Shown: positions 7,812 through 15,953, counted from the first letter of the stretch. The stretch is DNA of 23,456 nucleotides from DATBGO01 sp050011895 (GCA_050011895.1 JBEKIF010000063.1:1-23456); one strand, 5' to 3'. Numbers and translations are program-made. Notes: a model not told the origin generated them from the sequence alone.

Positions 7812-10103
7812 GTGAGCATCCTGGGCACCCGGGTGCTGCGGGTCGAGGACCCGCGCTTTCTGACCACGGGCGGCGTCTACACCGAGGACGTCCAGGACGA
7901 GCAGCTGGCTGGCGCCGGTCATGTGTCCTTCGTCAGGTCCCCCATCGCGCACGCCACGATCCGCCGGATCGACGTGCGCGAGGCCGCGGCGGCACCGGGG
8001 GTGATCGCCGTCTTCACCGGCACTGACCTGGCGGCCCTCGGCACTGTCCCGCCGATGATGCCCGGGCTGGTCAACCGGGGGATGCGGCGCCCCCTGCTCG
8101 CCACCGACGTCGTCCGCTTCGTCGGCGAGCCGGTGGCCGTCGTTGTCACCGACGAGCCCTACCAGGGCGAGGACGCGGCTGAGCTCGTCGATGTCGACTA
8201 CGACCCGCTGCCCGCGGTGGTCGACCTGGCCGCCGCCCTCTCCGGCCAGGTGCTGCTCTTCGGGGAGGTCGGCACCAACATCGCGGCGAACTTCGGCGAC
8301 CAGGGCGCGCTCGATGCCCGCCTTTTCGACGGCTGCGATGCCGTGGTGCAGCACACGATCATCAACCAGCGGGTCGCCCCCGCTCCGATGGAAACCCGGG
8401 CCGCCGCGGCGGCCTGGGGCCAGGACGGGCGGCTGACCGCGTGGATACCCAACCAGGGCGCCCAGGGCACCCGGGCTGCCCTGGCCAGCATGCTCGGGCT
8501 GGACGCTGGGCAGGTCCGGGTGATCACCCCCGATGTCGGCGGCGCGTTCGGCGCGAAGTTCGGCGCCGACCCAGAGCACGCCGTCGTGGCGTGGGTCGCC
8601 AAGCGGCTGAACCGGCCGGCCCGGTGGACCGAGACCAGGTCCGAGAACCTGATCGCGATGACCCATGGGCGCGCCCAGCAGCAGACAGTCACGATCGGCG
8701 GCACCAGAGACGGCGCCGTGCTCGCCTACCGCCTGGAGATCCTGCAGGACGCGGGCGCCTATCCGAGGGCCGGCGCGATCCTGCCGCTCCTCACCATCCT
8801 GATGGCGCCAGGGCCCTACGCGATCCCCCGCGCCGAGGCGGTGGGACGATCCGTGGTCACCACGACCACGCCGGTCGGCGCCTACCGCGGCGCCGGGCGG
8901 CCGGAGGCCACCGCGGCGGTGGAGCGGGCCATCGACCTGTTCGCTGCGGAGATCGGCATGGACCCCGCCGCGGTGCGCAGGCGTAACTTGCTGCCCCCGT
9001 TCACCGAACCGCACGCTACCGCGTTCGGCGCGCTGTACGACAGCGGCGACTATGCCGCTGCGCTCGACAAGGTGCTGGCTGTGGCCGACTATGACGAGCT
9101 GCGCCGCCAGCAGGCAGGCCGCCGCGACCGCGGCGACACCGTCCAGCTCGGCATCGGCCTCTCCTGCTACGTCGAGATCACCGGCGCCGGCGAAGAGGCA
9201 GGCGACCCGCACGAGAATGCCACCGTCGAGGTGCATCCCGACGGGACCGCGACCATCCTCACCGGCACCTCGCCGCACGGTCAGGGTCACGCGACGGCGT
9301 GGGCAATGCTGGCCAGTGACGAGCTCGGCATCCCGGTCGAGAAGATCGCCCTGAAATGGGGCGACACCGACCTGGTGCCTGAAGGCGGCGGCACCGGCGG
9401 CTCGCGCAGCCTGCAGCAGGGCGGCGCAGCGGTGCGCCAGGCCTCGCAGGAGCTGATCGGGGTGGCCCGGCAGCGGGCCGCTGACGTGCTCGAGGCCAGC
9501 CCCGCCGACCTGCGCTTCGACCCGGCCCGGAGCGCATTCGAGATCGCCGGCGACCCCGATGCGGCGGTGCCGCTCGCGGCGCTGGCCGAGGAGGAACGAC
9601 TGCTGGTGCGGGCGGTGTTCAGCGCGCCAGGCGCCACCTACCCGTTCGGCGCGCACGTCGCGGTGGTCGAGGTGGACACCGAGACAGGCAAGGTAGTTCT
9701 GCGGCGGCTTGTCGCAGTCGATGACGCGGGCTTCGTGCTTAACCCGCTGCTAGCCGAGGGCCAGCGCCACGGAGGGCTGGCCCAGGGCGCGGCGCAGGCC
9801 TTCCTTGAGGAGGTCGTCTACGACCCCGAAGGTAACCCGCTGACCGCCAGCCTCGCCGACTATCCGTTCCTGTCGGCCACCGAGGTCCCGGGTTTCGAGC
9901 TGGTCGATATGCAGACGCCGACCAGCTACAACCCGCTCGGCGCGAAGGGCATCGGCGAGGCAGGCAGCATCGGCTCGACCCCGGCGGTGCAGAACGCGGT
10001 CGTTGACGCGCTCGCTCACCTCGGCGTCAGGCACATCGACCTGCCCGCCTCGCCGCAGCGGGTCTGGCAGGCCTTGCAGGCGGCACGAACGGAGAACGCC
10101 TAA
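7812..10103 (+). CDS. coxL: molybdopterin hydroxylase large subunit, CoxL form II-like
   Basis: The 763-residue protein belongs to the xanthine dehydrogenase/CO dehydrogenase large-subunit family, which binds molybdopterin cytosine dinucleotide and oxidises CO, aldehydes or heterocycles. The opening GTRVLRVEDPRFLTTGG is the usual N-terminus of these subunits. GGAFGAK at 243-249 and the C-terminal GIGEAG with catalytic Glu716 are cofactor and active-site elements. The active-site loop is AYRGAGR (357-363), the form II signature. True aerobic CO dehydrogenases of form I have AYxCSFR, whose Cys carries the copper ion. CO oxidation is therefore not assured, and an aldehyde or purine-type substrate is as likely. 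The start is GTG 7812 behind a purine-rich site. The TAA stop abuts the next gene's ATG. Confidence 0.93.
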   Translation: MSILGTRVLRVEDPRFLTTGGVYTEDVQDEQLAGAGHVSFVRSPIAHATIRRIDVREAAAAPGVIAVFTGTDLAALGTVPPMMPGLVNRGMRRPLLATDVVRFVGEPVAVVVTDEPYQGEDAAELVDVDYDPLPAVVDLAAALSGQVLLFGEVGTNIAANFGDQGALDARLFDGCDAVVQHTIINQRVAPAPMETRAAAAAWGQDGRLTAWIPNQGAQGTRAALASMLGLDAGQVRVITPDVGGAFGAKFGADPEHAVVAWVAKRLNRPARWTETRSENLIAMTHGRAQQQTVTIGGTRDGAVLAYRLEILQDAGAYPRAGAILPLLTILMAPGPYAIPRAEAVGRSVVTTTTPVGAYRGAGRPEATAAVERAIDLFAAEIGMDPAAVRRRNLLPPFTEPHATAFGALYDSGDYAAALDKVLAVADYDELRRQQAGRRDRGDTVQLGIGLSCYVEITGAGEEAGDPHENATVEVHPDGTATILTGTSPHGQGHATAWAMLASDELGIPVEKIALKWGDTDLVPEGGGTGGSRSLQQGGAAVRQASQELIGVARQRAADVLEASPADLRFDPARSAFEIAGDPDAAVPLAALAEEERLLVRAVFSAPGATYPFGAHVAVVEVDTETGKVVLRRLVAVDDAGFVLNPLLAEGQRHGGLAQGAAQAFLEEVVYDPEGNPLTASLADYPFLSATEVPGFELVDMQTPTSYNPLGAKGIGEAGSIGSTPAVQNAVVDALAHLGVRHIDLPASPQRVWQALQAARTENA

Positions 10104-10673
10104 ATGCTCCTCAAGCTCAATGTCAACGGCCAGCAGCGGTCCGACGATGTCGAGCCGCGGCTGCTGCTGGTGCATTACCTGCGTGAGGTGTGCGGCCTTC
10201 GGGCCGCCAACGTCGGCTGTGACACCACCTCATGCGGGGCTTGCACGGTGCTGTTGGACGGCAAGTCGGTGAAGTCGTGCACCGTGCTGACGGTGCAAGC
10301 GGCCGGACAACAGGTCACCACCGCCGAGGGACTTGCCGCCGATGGCGAGCTGCATCCGGTGCAGGCCGCGTTCCGGCGGGAGCATGGCTTGCAGTGCGGG
10401 TTCTGCACGCCAGGGATGGTGATGGCAACGGTCGGCCTGCTGGCCGAGAACCCGGAACCGACCGAGGATCAGGTGCGCGAGGGCCTGGAAGGCAACCTGT
10501 GCCGCTGCACCGGTTATCACAACATCGTGCGCGCGGTGCTGGCCGCGGCGGCAGCGGGAGACCCGGCGACCTCCGCCGGCAGCGGGCGCAGCGGGCCCAG
10601 CGGGCCAGTCCGCGGACGCGGGGCTCCGGCCGTCGGCACGTCGGGCCCGGCCAGCGACGCGGTGGGCGCATGA
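10104..10673 (+). CDS. coxS: [2Fe-2S] small subunit of molybdenum hydroxylase, CoxS-like
   Basis: This 189-residue iron-sulfur subunit passes electrons from the molybdenum site to FAD. The plant-ferredoxin-type cluster ligands are Cys39, Cys44, Cys47 and Cys59 (GCDTTSCGACTV motif). The second, all-alpha cluster uses Cys98, Cys101, Cys133 and Cys135 (CGFCTPG and NLCRCTGY). All eight are present, so it should be functional. The family is usually about 155-170 residues. Here a Gly/Ser/Pro-rich tail after about residue 150 makes it longer. Its ATG follows the TAA of the large subunit with no gap, and its stop overlaps the next start (ATGA at 10670), so translation of all three genes is coupled. 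Confidence 0.95.
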   Translation: MLLKLNVNGQQRSDDVEPRLLLVHYLREVCGLRAANVGCDTTSCGACTVLLDGKSVKSCTVLTVQAAGQQVTTAEGLAADGELHPVQAAFRREHGLQCGFCTPGMVMATVGLLAENPEPTEDQVREGLEGNLCRCTGYHNIVRAVLAAAAAGDPATSAGSGRSGPSGPVRGRGAPAVGTSGPASDAVGA

Positions 10674-11479
10674 TCCCCGCGCCCTTCGACTACCTGCCCG
10701 CCGAGTCAGCCGCGCACGCCGTCGAGCTGCTCGCCCGGCACGGCGATGACGCGAAACTGCTGGCCGGCGGCCATTCGCTGCTGCCGATGATGAAACTGCG
10801 GCTGGCTGCGCCCGCGCTGCTCATCGATGTCGGCAGCCTCGCCGAGCTAGCCGGCGTGCGGGCCGACGGCGGCGAGCTGGTGATCGGCGCGGCCACCTGC
10901 CACGCCGACCTGGCCGCCGACGAGCTGACCCGGGCTGACGCGCCGCTGCTCGCGCACGCGGCGGCGCAGGTGGGTGACCCGCAGATCCGCCATCGTGGCA
11001 CTATCGGTGGCTCGCTCGCGCACGCCGATCCGGCCGCCGACCTGCCGATGGCGCTGGTCGCGCTCGGCGGGTCGGTCGAGGTTCTTGGCCCTGGAGGGAG
11101 CCGGCGGGAGACCGCCGACGACTTCTTCACCGGCTTTTTCGAGACCAGCCTGGAGCCTGACGAACTGCTCACAGCCGTCCGGGTGCCGCGCAATCCGGGT
11201 GCCGGGTGGGGCTACCAGAAGTTCGTCCGCCGTGCCAACGACTGGGCAATCGTCGCAGCGGCGGCCACCGGTGGCCGGATCGCGCTGGCCAACATGGGGC
11301 CCGTGCCGCTCCGCGCTCACGCCGCCGAGCGCGCGCTCGCTGCTGGCGCGAACGCGGCGCAGGCCGCCGCACTGGCCGCCGATGGAACCTCGCCAGGCGA
11401 GGATATGCACGCTGACCGCGGGTATCGCCAGCACCTGGCGCGCGTCCTGACCCGGCGCGCCTTGGTGCAGCAAGACTGA
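10670..11479 (+). CDS. coxM: FAD-binding medium subunit of molybdenum hydroxylase, CoxM-like
   Basis: This 269-residue flavoprotein completes the L2S2M2-type enzyme and carries electrons onward, usually to quinones. The FAD-binding signatures are AGGHSLLPMMKLR near residues 33-45 and the GTIGGSLAHADPAAD segment around 110-124, both typical of CoxM/xanthine dehydrogenase FAD subunits. The family is usually 280-290 residues, so this one is slightly short at the C-terminal domain. The start ATG 10670 overlaps the coxS stop. The open frame upstream back to 10232 is a shadow inside coxS. No maturation genes (coxD, coxE, coxF, coxG or a MobA-like protein) follow, and the next gene is convergent. 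Insertion factors must be encoded elsewhere. Confidence 0.93.
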   Translation: MIPAPFDYLPAESAAHAVELLARHGDDAKLLAGGHSLLPMMKLRLAAPALLIDVGSLAELAGVRADGGELVIGAATCHADLAADELTRADAPLLAHAAAQVGDPQIRHRGTIGGSLAHADPAADLPMALVALGGSVEVLGPGGSRRETADDFFTGFFETSLEPDELLTAVRVPRNPGAGWGYQKFVRRANDWAIVAAAATGGRIALANMGPVPLRAHAAERALAAGANAAQAAALAADGTSPGEDMHADRGYRQHLARVLTRRALVQQD

Positions 11480-11542
11480 CCGGCGACGCGCTGCCGGCCT
11501 GCGTGGTCATCATGGGAGAAGGAAGTGCGCGGGCCCGGCAGC

Positions 11543-12007
11543 TCAGGATCCGCCGACGCCCAGCACGGTCAGCAGCACAAGCACGATTGTCGCGCCCGCG
11601 AACAAGCCGTGCCCGACAACCACGGCCAGCGGGAAGTTGCGTTCAGCGGGGACCTTGACGACGGTGGGCGCCAACGCTGGGCTGGAAGCCGCCGTGATGC
11701 GGACGGAATACGTCGAGTCACGGTAGACGGAGACCCAGCGGCGCAGCATGGTAAGGCCAAGCACCGCGACAGCTGCCAAGGTGATCAGGGACGTCAGCGC
11801 CAGCCTGTCGTCGTCCCCGTATAGGTACCCCAGCCAGGCCACCAGGCCGGCCGCGGCCAGCAGCACATGGCCGAATACCACGGCGGCGGGCAGGCGGCTA
11901 GCCGGGCCGCCGCCCGTGCCGTGCTCATACTCGATGAGCCAGATTGCGAACATGAACAGGCCGCCGCAGGCGGCGGCAAGCCAGGTAATCAGGGCCGCGA
12001 CGGTCAT
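11543..12007 (-). CDS. four-helix integral membrane protein of unknown function
   Basis: The 154-residue protein has four hydrophobic helices at roughly 5-25, 40-63, 69-90 and 125-151. Helices 2 and 4 are alike: each begins with a Leu/Phe-Pro pair and then has a Gly-His (His47 and His133). This suggests an internal duplication or a pair of buried histidines that could bind haem or metal, but that is inference. I recall similar small membrane proteins in other actinobacteria but know no function. ATG 12007 is preceded by GAGAG. The gene converges on the molybdenum hydroxylase operon with a gap of 63 bp, so it is not part of that operon even though a membrane electron acceptor would be a tempting role. 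Confidence 0.7.
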   Translation of the reverse strand: MTVAALITWLAAACGGLFMFAIWLIEYEHGTGGGPASRLPAAVVFGHVLLAAAGLVAWLGYLYGDDDRLALTSLITLAAVAVLGLTMLRRWVSVYRDSTYSVRITAASSPALAPTVVKVPAERNFPLAVVVGHGLFAGATIVLVLLTVLGVGGS

Positions 12008-12236
12008 GGGCTCTCAGTCGACAGACGGCGGTCACGGACGGGGGGCGGCCAGGCCCCGCCATCTCCGTCAGCCGGCCGCCACAGCTACAACGGACCGGGG
12101 AGGCCGGCCGGTTCAGCCGATTGAGGCCCGGAAGACCGGGACGCGGCGCGCCGGGGTTGCCGCACTGCGGGATTCCGCACGCTGGTTGCGCGCTGCGGCT
12201 TGCGCGGCGGCTGCCGATGGCCGACAGTCGTTCGGC

Positions 12237-12647
12237 ATGAAGACCATGACTTTCCAGGTGCGGACGGGCAGCCGCGAAAGCGTGCACGACATCACCGCGC
12301 GGTGCGCAGAGTTCGCCCGCGCGTCCGCAGCGGGCGGTGACGGGCTGCTGCACGTCTTTGTCCCGCACGCGACGGCGGGTATCGCGCTGATCGAGCTCGG
12401 CGCAGGCAGTGACGCCGACCTGCTGGCCTCGCTGTCCCGCATGCTGCCCGCTGACGACCGGTGGCAGCATGCGCACGGGTCACGCGGTCACGGCAGGTCG
12501 CACGTGCTGCCTGCGTTTGTCGCACCGTTCACGGTGCTGCCGGTGGTGGCCGGATCACTGGCGCTCGGGACGTGGCAGGCCGTGGCGCTGGTCGATCTTA
12601 ACCTGGACAATCCAGACCGGCAGGTCAGGCTGTCATTTCTCGGGTAG
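12237..12647 (+). CDS. YjbQ/UPF0047 family protein
   Basis: This 136-residue protein matches the size and whole-length pattern of the UPF0047/YjbQ fold. It has a FVPHATAGIALIE strand-helix segment, a His-rich loop (HAHGSRGHGRSH) and the C-terminal LALGTWQAVALVDLN. The His cluster likely binds metal or phosphate. Members are annotated as secondary thiamine-phosphate synthases on weak genetic evidence, so the true reaction is uncertain. The start is ATG 12237, with ATG 12246 close by. The frame is open far upstream, but the added sequence overlaps the divergent membrane gene and does not look like protein. No clear ribosome site is seen. The stop TAG at 12645 touches a GCGGGACACTT repeat. Confidence 0.85.
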   Translation: MKTMTFQVRTGSRESVHDITARCAEFARASAAGGDGLLHVFVPHATAGIALIELGAGSDADLLASLSRMLPADDRWQHAHGSRGHGRSHVLPAFVAPFTVLPVVAGSLALGTWQAVALVDLNLDNPDRQVRLSFLG

Positions 12648-12693
12648 CGGGACACTTTAATACCGGACCAAAGACGTCAAATGCGGGACACTT
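12647..12693. repeat. GCGGGACACTT direct repeats, 36 bp apart
   Basis: The 11-mer GCGGGACACTT occurs at 12647-12657 and again at 12683-12693, separated by a comparatively AT-rich stretch. It starts on the last base of the yjbQ stop and lies in the gap before the zinc-ribbon operon. It could be the end of a lost insertion sequence or a pair of regulator half-sites. No transposase reading frame is nearby. Confidence 0.55.
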
Positions 12694-12744
12694 AGGTCGG
12701 TGCTGGCATGAAATGACCAGAAAGTGCCTTCCGATCCGATGACA

Positions 12745-12787
12745 TTGCGCCACCTATGATCATTAGCGTATTTTGATCTCGGAGGAG
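12745..12787 (+). promoter_or_regulatory. candidate promoter and ribosome site of the zinc-ribbon/ATPase operon
   Basis: This is the most AT-rich stretch of the neighbourhood. Two -10 candidates are visible, TATGAT (12755-12760) and TATTTT (12769-12774). TTGCGC at 12745 is an 18-base-spaced -35 for the second. GGAGGAG at 12781-12787 is the only Shine-Dalgarno present. Which hexamer is used cannot be decided from sequence. Confidence 0.35.
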
Positions 12788-12801
12788 CGGGGGGTGCTGC
12801 A

Positions 12802-13635
12802 TTGGAATATCTCGGTCGATGTCCGGAGTGCGGACAGCCAAACAGGGAAACGGCGCGCTTCTGCGCCGAGTGCGGCGCACCGCTCGAGACGCCAGCTGAA
12901 CGGGCGCCCGCTGACGACGCCACGATCACCACCACTGAGTCCATCCCGCGCGCGGCCCCGGCGAGCCCGGCGCCGGCCGCGCAACGGGCTGAGCCCTTAG
13001 GAACGGCTGAGGGGACGCGCCACCGCGGCGACCCGAGATTCCCGTTGCCCAGGCGCACGCCCGCCGTCCTGCTGGCCGCCCTGGCCGTGGTCGCAGTCAT
13101 GGCGCTCATCGGCTGGCGGGCGGGCTGGCCGCCGGTCCTCTTCGGAGCCAGGCCCGCGTCCTCGGCAGGATCGTCGCCGCGCGCGTCGGCACTGCGGGCA
13201 GTATCCCCGGGCTCGCAGGCGCCGACATCGGCCGCGCCGTCGTCGGCCAGCCCCGCCAGTCCGGCCACCACCGCCACCAGCCCAAGCAGTCCCACCAGTC
13301 CGGCCAGCACCCCCAGCGGCGTTACGAGCTCAGCTGTGACCGGCCCGCTCGGCCCGGCCGCGACCGTGCGCGGGTACTTCGCGGCGATCAGCCGTAAAGC
13401 GTACCGAACGGCCTGGCGCCTTGGCGGCAGGAATACCAGCGCCTCTTACCAGGCGTTTGTCAACGGCCTCAATGGCACTGCCGAAGACGCCGTCACCATT
13501 ATCTCAGTTAACGGCGACCTGGTGTCCGCGCAGCTAGCTGCCCGTCAGGACGACGGCAGTATTAAGACTTACCAGGGGACCTACACCGTCAGCGGCGGTG
13601 TCATCGTCAGTTCTAACGTCCAGCAGACAAGCTGA
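12802..13635 (+). CDS. zinc-ribbon, single-pass membrane protein with NTF2-like outer domain
   Basis: The protein has 277 residues. An N-terminal zinc ribbon binds one metal through Cys7, Cys10, Cys21 and Cys24 (CPECG and CAECG). After a charged linker there is one transmembrane helix at about 88-107. A Ser/Thr/Pro/Ala-rich stalk (about 120-178) follows, and then a compact domain beginning TVRGYFAAISRKAYRTAW that resembles NTF2/SnoaL-like extracytoplasmic domains. Topology is probably zinc ribbon in, NTF2-like domain out. The start appears to be TTG 12802. No ATG or GTG is in frame nearby, and GGAGGAG lies 14 bases upstream, a little far, so the exact start is uncertain. It is first in an operon-like set with another zinc-ribbon membrane protein and an ATPase. 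The function is unknown. Sensing and scaffolding are possible roles. Confidence 0.75.
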   Translation: MEYLGRCPECGQPNRETARFCAECGAPLETPAERAPADDATITTTESIPRAAPASPAPAAQRAEPLGTAEGTRHRGDPRFPLPRRTPAVLLAALAVVAVMALIGWRAGWPPVLFGARPASSAGSSPRASALRAVSPGSQAPTSAAPSSASPASPATTATSPSSPTSPASTPSGVTSSAVTGPLGPAATVRGYFAAISRKAYRTAWRLGGRNTSASYQAFVNGLNGTAEDAVTIISVNGDLVSAQLAARQDDGSIKTYQGTYTVSGGVIVSSNVQQTS

Positions 13636-13736
13636 GCACATGCCTGCCAAGCAGATCACCGCCGGTGCGCGATGGCAAGATGGCCGCCCGCCCCGGATTC
13701 TTGCCAGTAAGCTACCGAGAGAGGTGCTGTTGTGCG

Positions 13737-14582
13737 ATGAATTGCCCGGATTGCGGAGCGGTCGCAGCTCCTTCGCAGCGATTCTGTGATGAGTGCGGCA
13801 CCGCGCTCATCCCGGTGCCGAGACAAGCCGATACCCAGGCCGCTCGGCCACCAATGGCGGAACCGCGAACCGCGCTGGTCCCGGTTGCGCCCGGGACATT
13901 TCCAGACGCGCCCATCAGGCTCGGTGACGGCGAGGTCATCTACCGGCGGTATCGGGTGTCCCAATTGCGAACGCGCAAGCAGGGCGAGGGCACCCTCTAC
14001 ATCACGGACTCCAGGGTCGTGTTCTTTGCCCGCGCCAAAGGCCGCGGCACGCAGCGGCCAAGCATGCTCGTTCAGCAGACAAGGCTAGCGGACGTCAGCG
14101 GGCTGGCCGCCTACGTCACCCGCCGGATCAGCCTGCTGCTCCTGGCGGCCACCACCTGGTTCGCGCTGCTGACGCTGGTCTCGCTGCGGTACGGGACCGC
14201 CGGAACGACGATCGTCTTGCTCATCCTGACCGCGGCGTGCGGGGCTGCCCTGGTGATTCGCGGAGCAAAACGCGGGACCGTTGGCGTCACGATTCACGCG
14301 AAAGGAACGCAGGCGAGCCCTATAGAGTTCGGCCAGTGGGGGCAACCGCGCGGACTATTCAACAGCTTTCTCATCGCCATCAGCCGGCCGCTGCTGTCTT
14401 TGTTCGGCGTGTTCACGGCGCTCGATGTGCTGACGGCCTTCCCCGGGCCGGACTCAGAGCAGCTCATCACCGAACTGGGGGCGCTGATCCTCGACCTGCA
14501 GACCAGGGGCAGCATGGCGGGCGAGCATTGGGGCGTTGAGGCCGGCCAGGTCCGTGCTCCGGGCCCGGCGCGATCAGCGTAG
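13737..14582 (+). CDS. zinc-ribbon membrane protein with PH-like domain
   Basis: This 281-residue protein starts at ATG 13737 behind GAGAGAGG. Cys3, Cys6, Cys17 and Cys20 form an N-terminal zinc ribbon very like that of the previous gene. From about residue 60, the sequence around GEGTLYITDSRVVFFAR has the beta pattern of bacterial PH/GRAM-like domains. Two transmembrane helices (about 131-153 and 157-176) form a hairpin. The rest returns to a soluble, partly beta segment, with a C-terminal helix containing SEQLITELGALILDL. With both ends cytoplasmic it would present the zinc ribbon and PH-like surfaces at the inner membrane face. It ends 9 bp before the ATPase gene, so the two are co-transcribed. 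No exact family is recognised. Confidence 0.75.
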   Translation: MNCPDCGAVAAPSQRFCDECGTALIPVPRQADTQAARPPMAEPRTALVPVAPGTFPDAPIRLGDGEVIYRRYRVSQLRTRKQGEGTLYITDSRVVFFARAKGRGTQRPSMLVQQTRLADVSGLAAYVTRRISLLLLAATTWFALLTLVSLRYGTAGTTIVLLILTAACGAALVIRGAKRGTVGVTIHAKGTQASPIEFGQWGQPRGLFNSFLIAISRPLLSLFGVFTALDVLTAFPGPDSEQLITELGALILDLQTRGSMAGEHWGVEAGQVRAPGPARSA

Positions 14583-14591
14583 GCGGCCGCA

Positions 14592-15947
14592 GTGACGTCT
14601 GTTCAGGGCGGCTACGGCGACGGGACGACGGGCGGCCAGCCGCACGTGAGCATCTCCATTCTCGAAGGCACGAGCATCCTGCCCACTCCCAGGTTCGCGG
14701 GTGCCCCGCCGGTGAAGGGCACGCCGATGCGGGCCATGCTGCATGGCCGGGACGGAACGGTCCGGCTCGACGACCGGTATCTCAGCAAGCACCTGCTGTT
14801 CCTCGGCAGCATCGGCACCGGCAAGACCAATGCGATGAAGCATCTGGTCGGGGAGCTTCGGGCTAAGGCGAAGGCCGGAGACGTGTTCGTGTTCTTCGAC
14901 ACCAAGGGAGACTTCGAGAACGACTTCCGGCAGCCGGGTGACGCGGTCGTCTCCAGCGCCGGCAGAACATGCGAGGACGGCGTGGTATGGAACCTGTTTC
15001 GTGACATACCCGACCATGGTGACCGGGGAGAGGAGATCTACGAGATCGCCTCGACGGTATTCGGCGAAGAGCTATCCAAGAGCACGGAGAATTCCTTCTT
15101 CACGGCAGCGGCCAGGGACATCTTCTTCGCCGTCGTGGATGCGATGACCCGTGCGGGCCAGGAATTCACCAACGCCAACCTGAGGGAATACCTGGAGAAG
15201 CCCGCAGATGAGCTGGTGGAGCTGATGCAGAAGTACCCCCACCTCGAAGGCACGGCGCGCTACCTTGAGGGCGAGAGAACTCCTGAGTCCATCCTCGCCG
15301 TCCTGCAGCAGGTACTGAACAGCTCGTTTTCCGGCACCTTCAGGCAGCCCGGGGACTTCTCGATACGCCAGTTCGTCCGCGGGAAGGGCGGCCGGGCGCT
15401 CTTCATTGAGTACGACATTGCGATCGGGAGCCGGCTGACTCCGGTCTACCGGGTGCTCATGGACATGGCCATCAAGGAGGCGCTCAGCCTTGGCCGGGGC
15501 CTGCCCGAGGACGGCGGAGGCAGTGTCTACTTCATACTGGACGAGTTCGCATTGCTGCCCAAACTCTCGCACATCACCGATGGGATCAACTTTGGCCGCA
15601 GCCTCGGGCTCAAGTTCGTGGTGGGCACTCAGAACGTCAATCAGGTGATCAGGGCGTACGGTAGCGAGGCCGGCCAGACGATACTGTCCGGCTTCGGCAC
15701 TGTCTTCGCCTTCCGGCTGATGGACGACAGCAGCCGCCACCTCGTCCGGCAGCGGTTCGGCGCCAACCGCAAGCAGATCACGACGTTTGCGCCGGTCCGG
15801 TCCGAGGGGGTGCAGCAGCAAGTGATCATGGGAAACGTGATCGAGGACTGGGCCCTGTCGAGCCTCACCACCGGTCGCTGCATCGTCTCGCTGCCGGAAG
15901 GTCCGCCGTTCTTCTTTACCTTCGACAAATACATGTCGCCGGATTAG
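14592..15947 (+). CDS. VirD4/TraG-like (HerA-FtsK superfamily) ATPase without membrane anchor
   Basis: The protein has 451 residues from GTG 14592. Walker A is GSIGTGKT (72-79) and Walker B is YFILDEF with Asp317 and Glu318. GTQNVNQV shortly after provides the sensor-type Gln. The FILDEFALLPKL and FGRSLGLKFVVGTQ blocks match conjugative coupling proteins (TraG, TraD, VirD4, TrwB), which are hexameric pumps that move DNA or protein. It differs from them by lacking the N-terminal transmembrane pair and being shorter. No relaxase, mating-pore or integrase genes are near, so it is not part of an obvious conjugative element. The two preceding membrane proteins could tether it to the membrane. Known soluble relatives serve in conjugation, DNA translocation or defence. 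The role here is open. Confidence 0.85.
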   Translation: MTSVQGGYGDGTTGGQPHVSISILEGTSILPTPRFAGAPPVKGTPMRAMLHGRDGTVRLDDRYLSKHLLFLGSIGTGKTNAMKHLVGELRAKAKAGDVFVFFDTKGDFENDFRQPGDAVVSSAGRTCEDGVVWNLFRDIPDHGDRGEEIYEIASTVFGEELSKSTENSFFTAAARDIFFAVVDAMTRAGQEFTNANLREYLEKPADELVELMQKYPHLEGTARYLEGERTPESILAVLQQVLNSSFSGTFRQPGDFSIRQFVRGKGGRALFIEYDIAIGSRLTPVYRVLMDMAIKEALSLGRGLPEDGGGSVYFILDEFALLPKLSHITDGINFGRSLGLKFVVGTQNVNQVIRAYGSEAGQTILSGFGTVFAFRLMDDSSRHLVRQRFGANRKQITTFAPVRSEGVQQQVIMGNVIEDWALSSLTTGRCIVSLPEGPPFFFTFDKYMSPD

Positions 15948-15953
15948 CCTGCC

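Noticed and set aside
7299..9656. Minus-strand frame of 785 codons opposite the large hydroxylase subunit
   Set aside because: It lies antisense to a gene with clear catalytic motifs, overlaps the MFS gene, and has a low-complexity composition.
10232..10669. Upstream extension of the FAD subunit frame
   Set aside because: It lies inside coxS in another frame. The ATGA overlap at 10670 gives the standard CoxM start.
7812..11479. Bona fide aerobic CO dehydrogenase (form I)
   Set aside because: The active-site loop is AYRGAGR, lacking the Cys of the form I AYxCSFR motif.
11748..12236. N-terminal extension of the YjbQ protein
   Set aside because: It runs antisense through the four-helix membrane gene and exceeds the family's usual length of about 135-140.
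14592..15947. Conjugative or integrative element
   Set aside because: The ATPase resembles coupling proteins, but there is no relaxase, integrase, attachment site, tRNA or mating-pore gene within the window.
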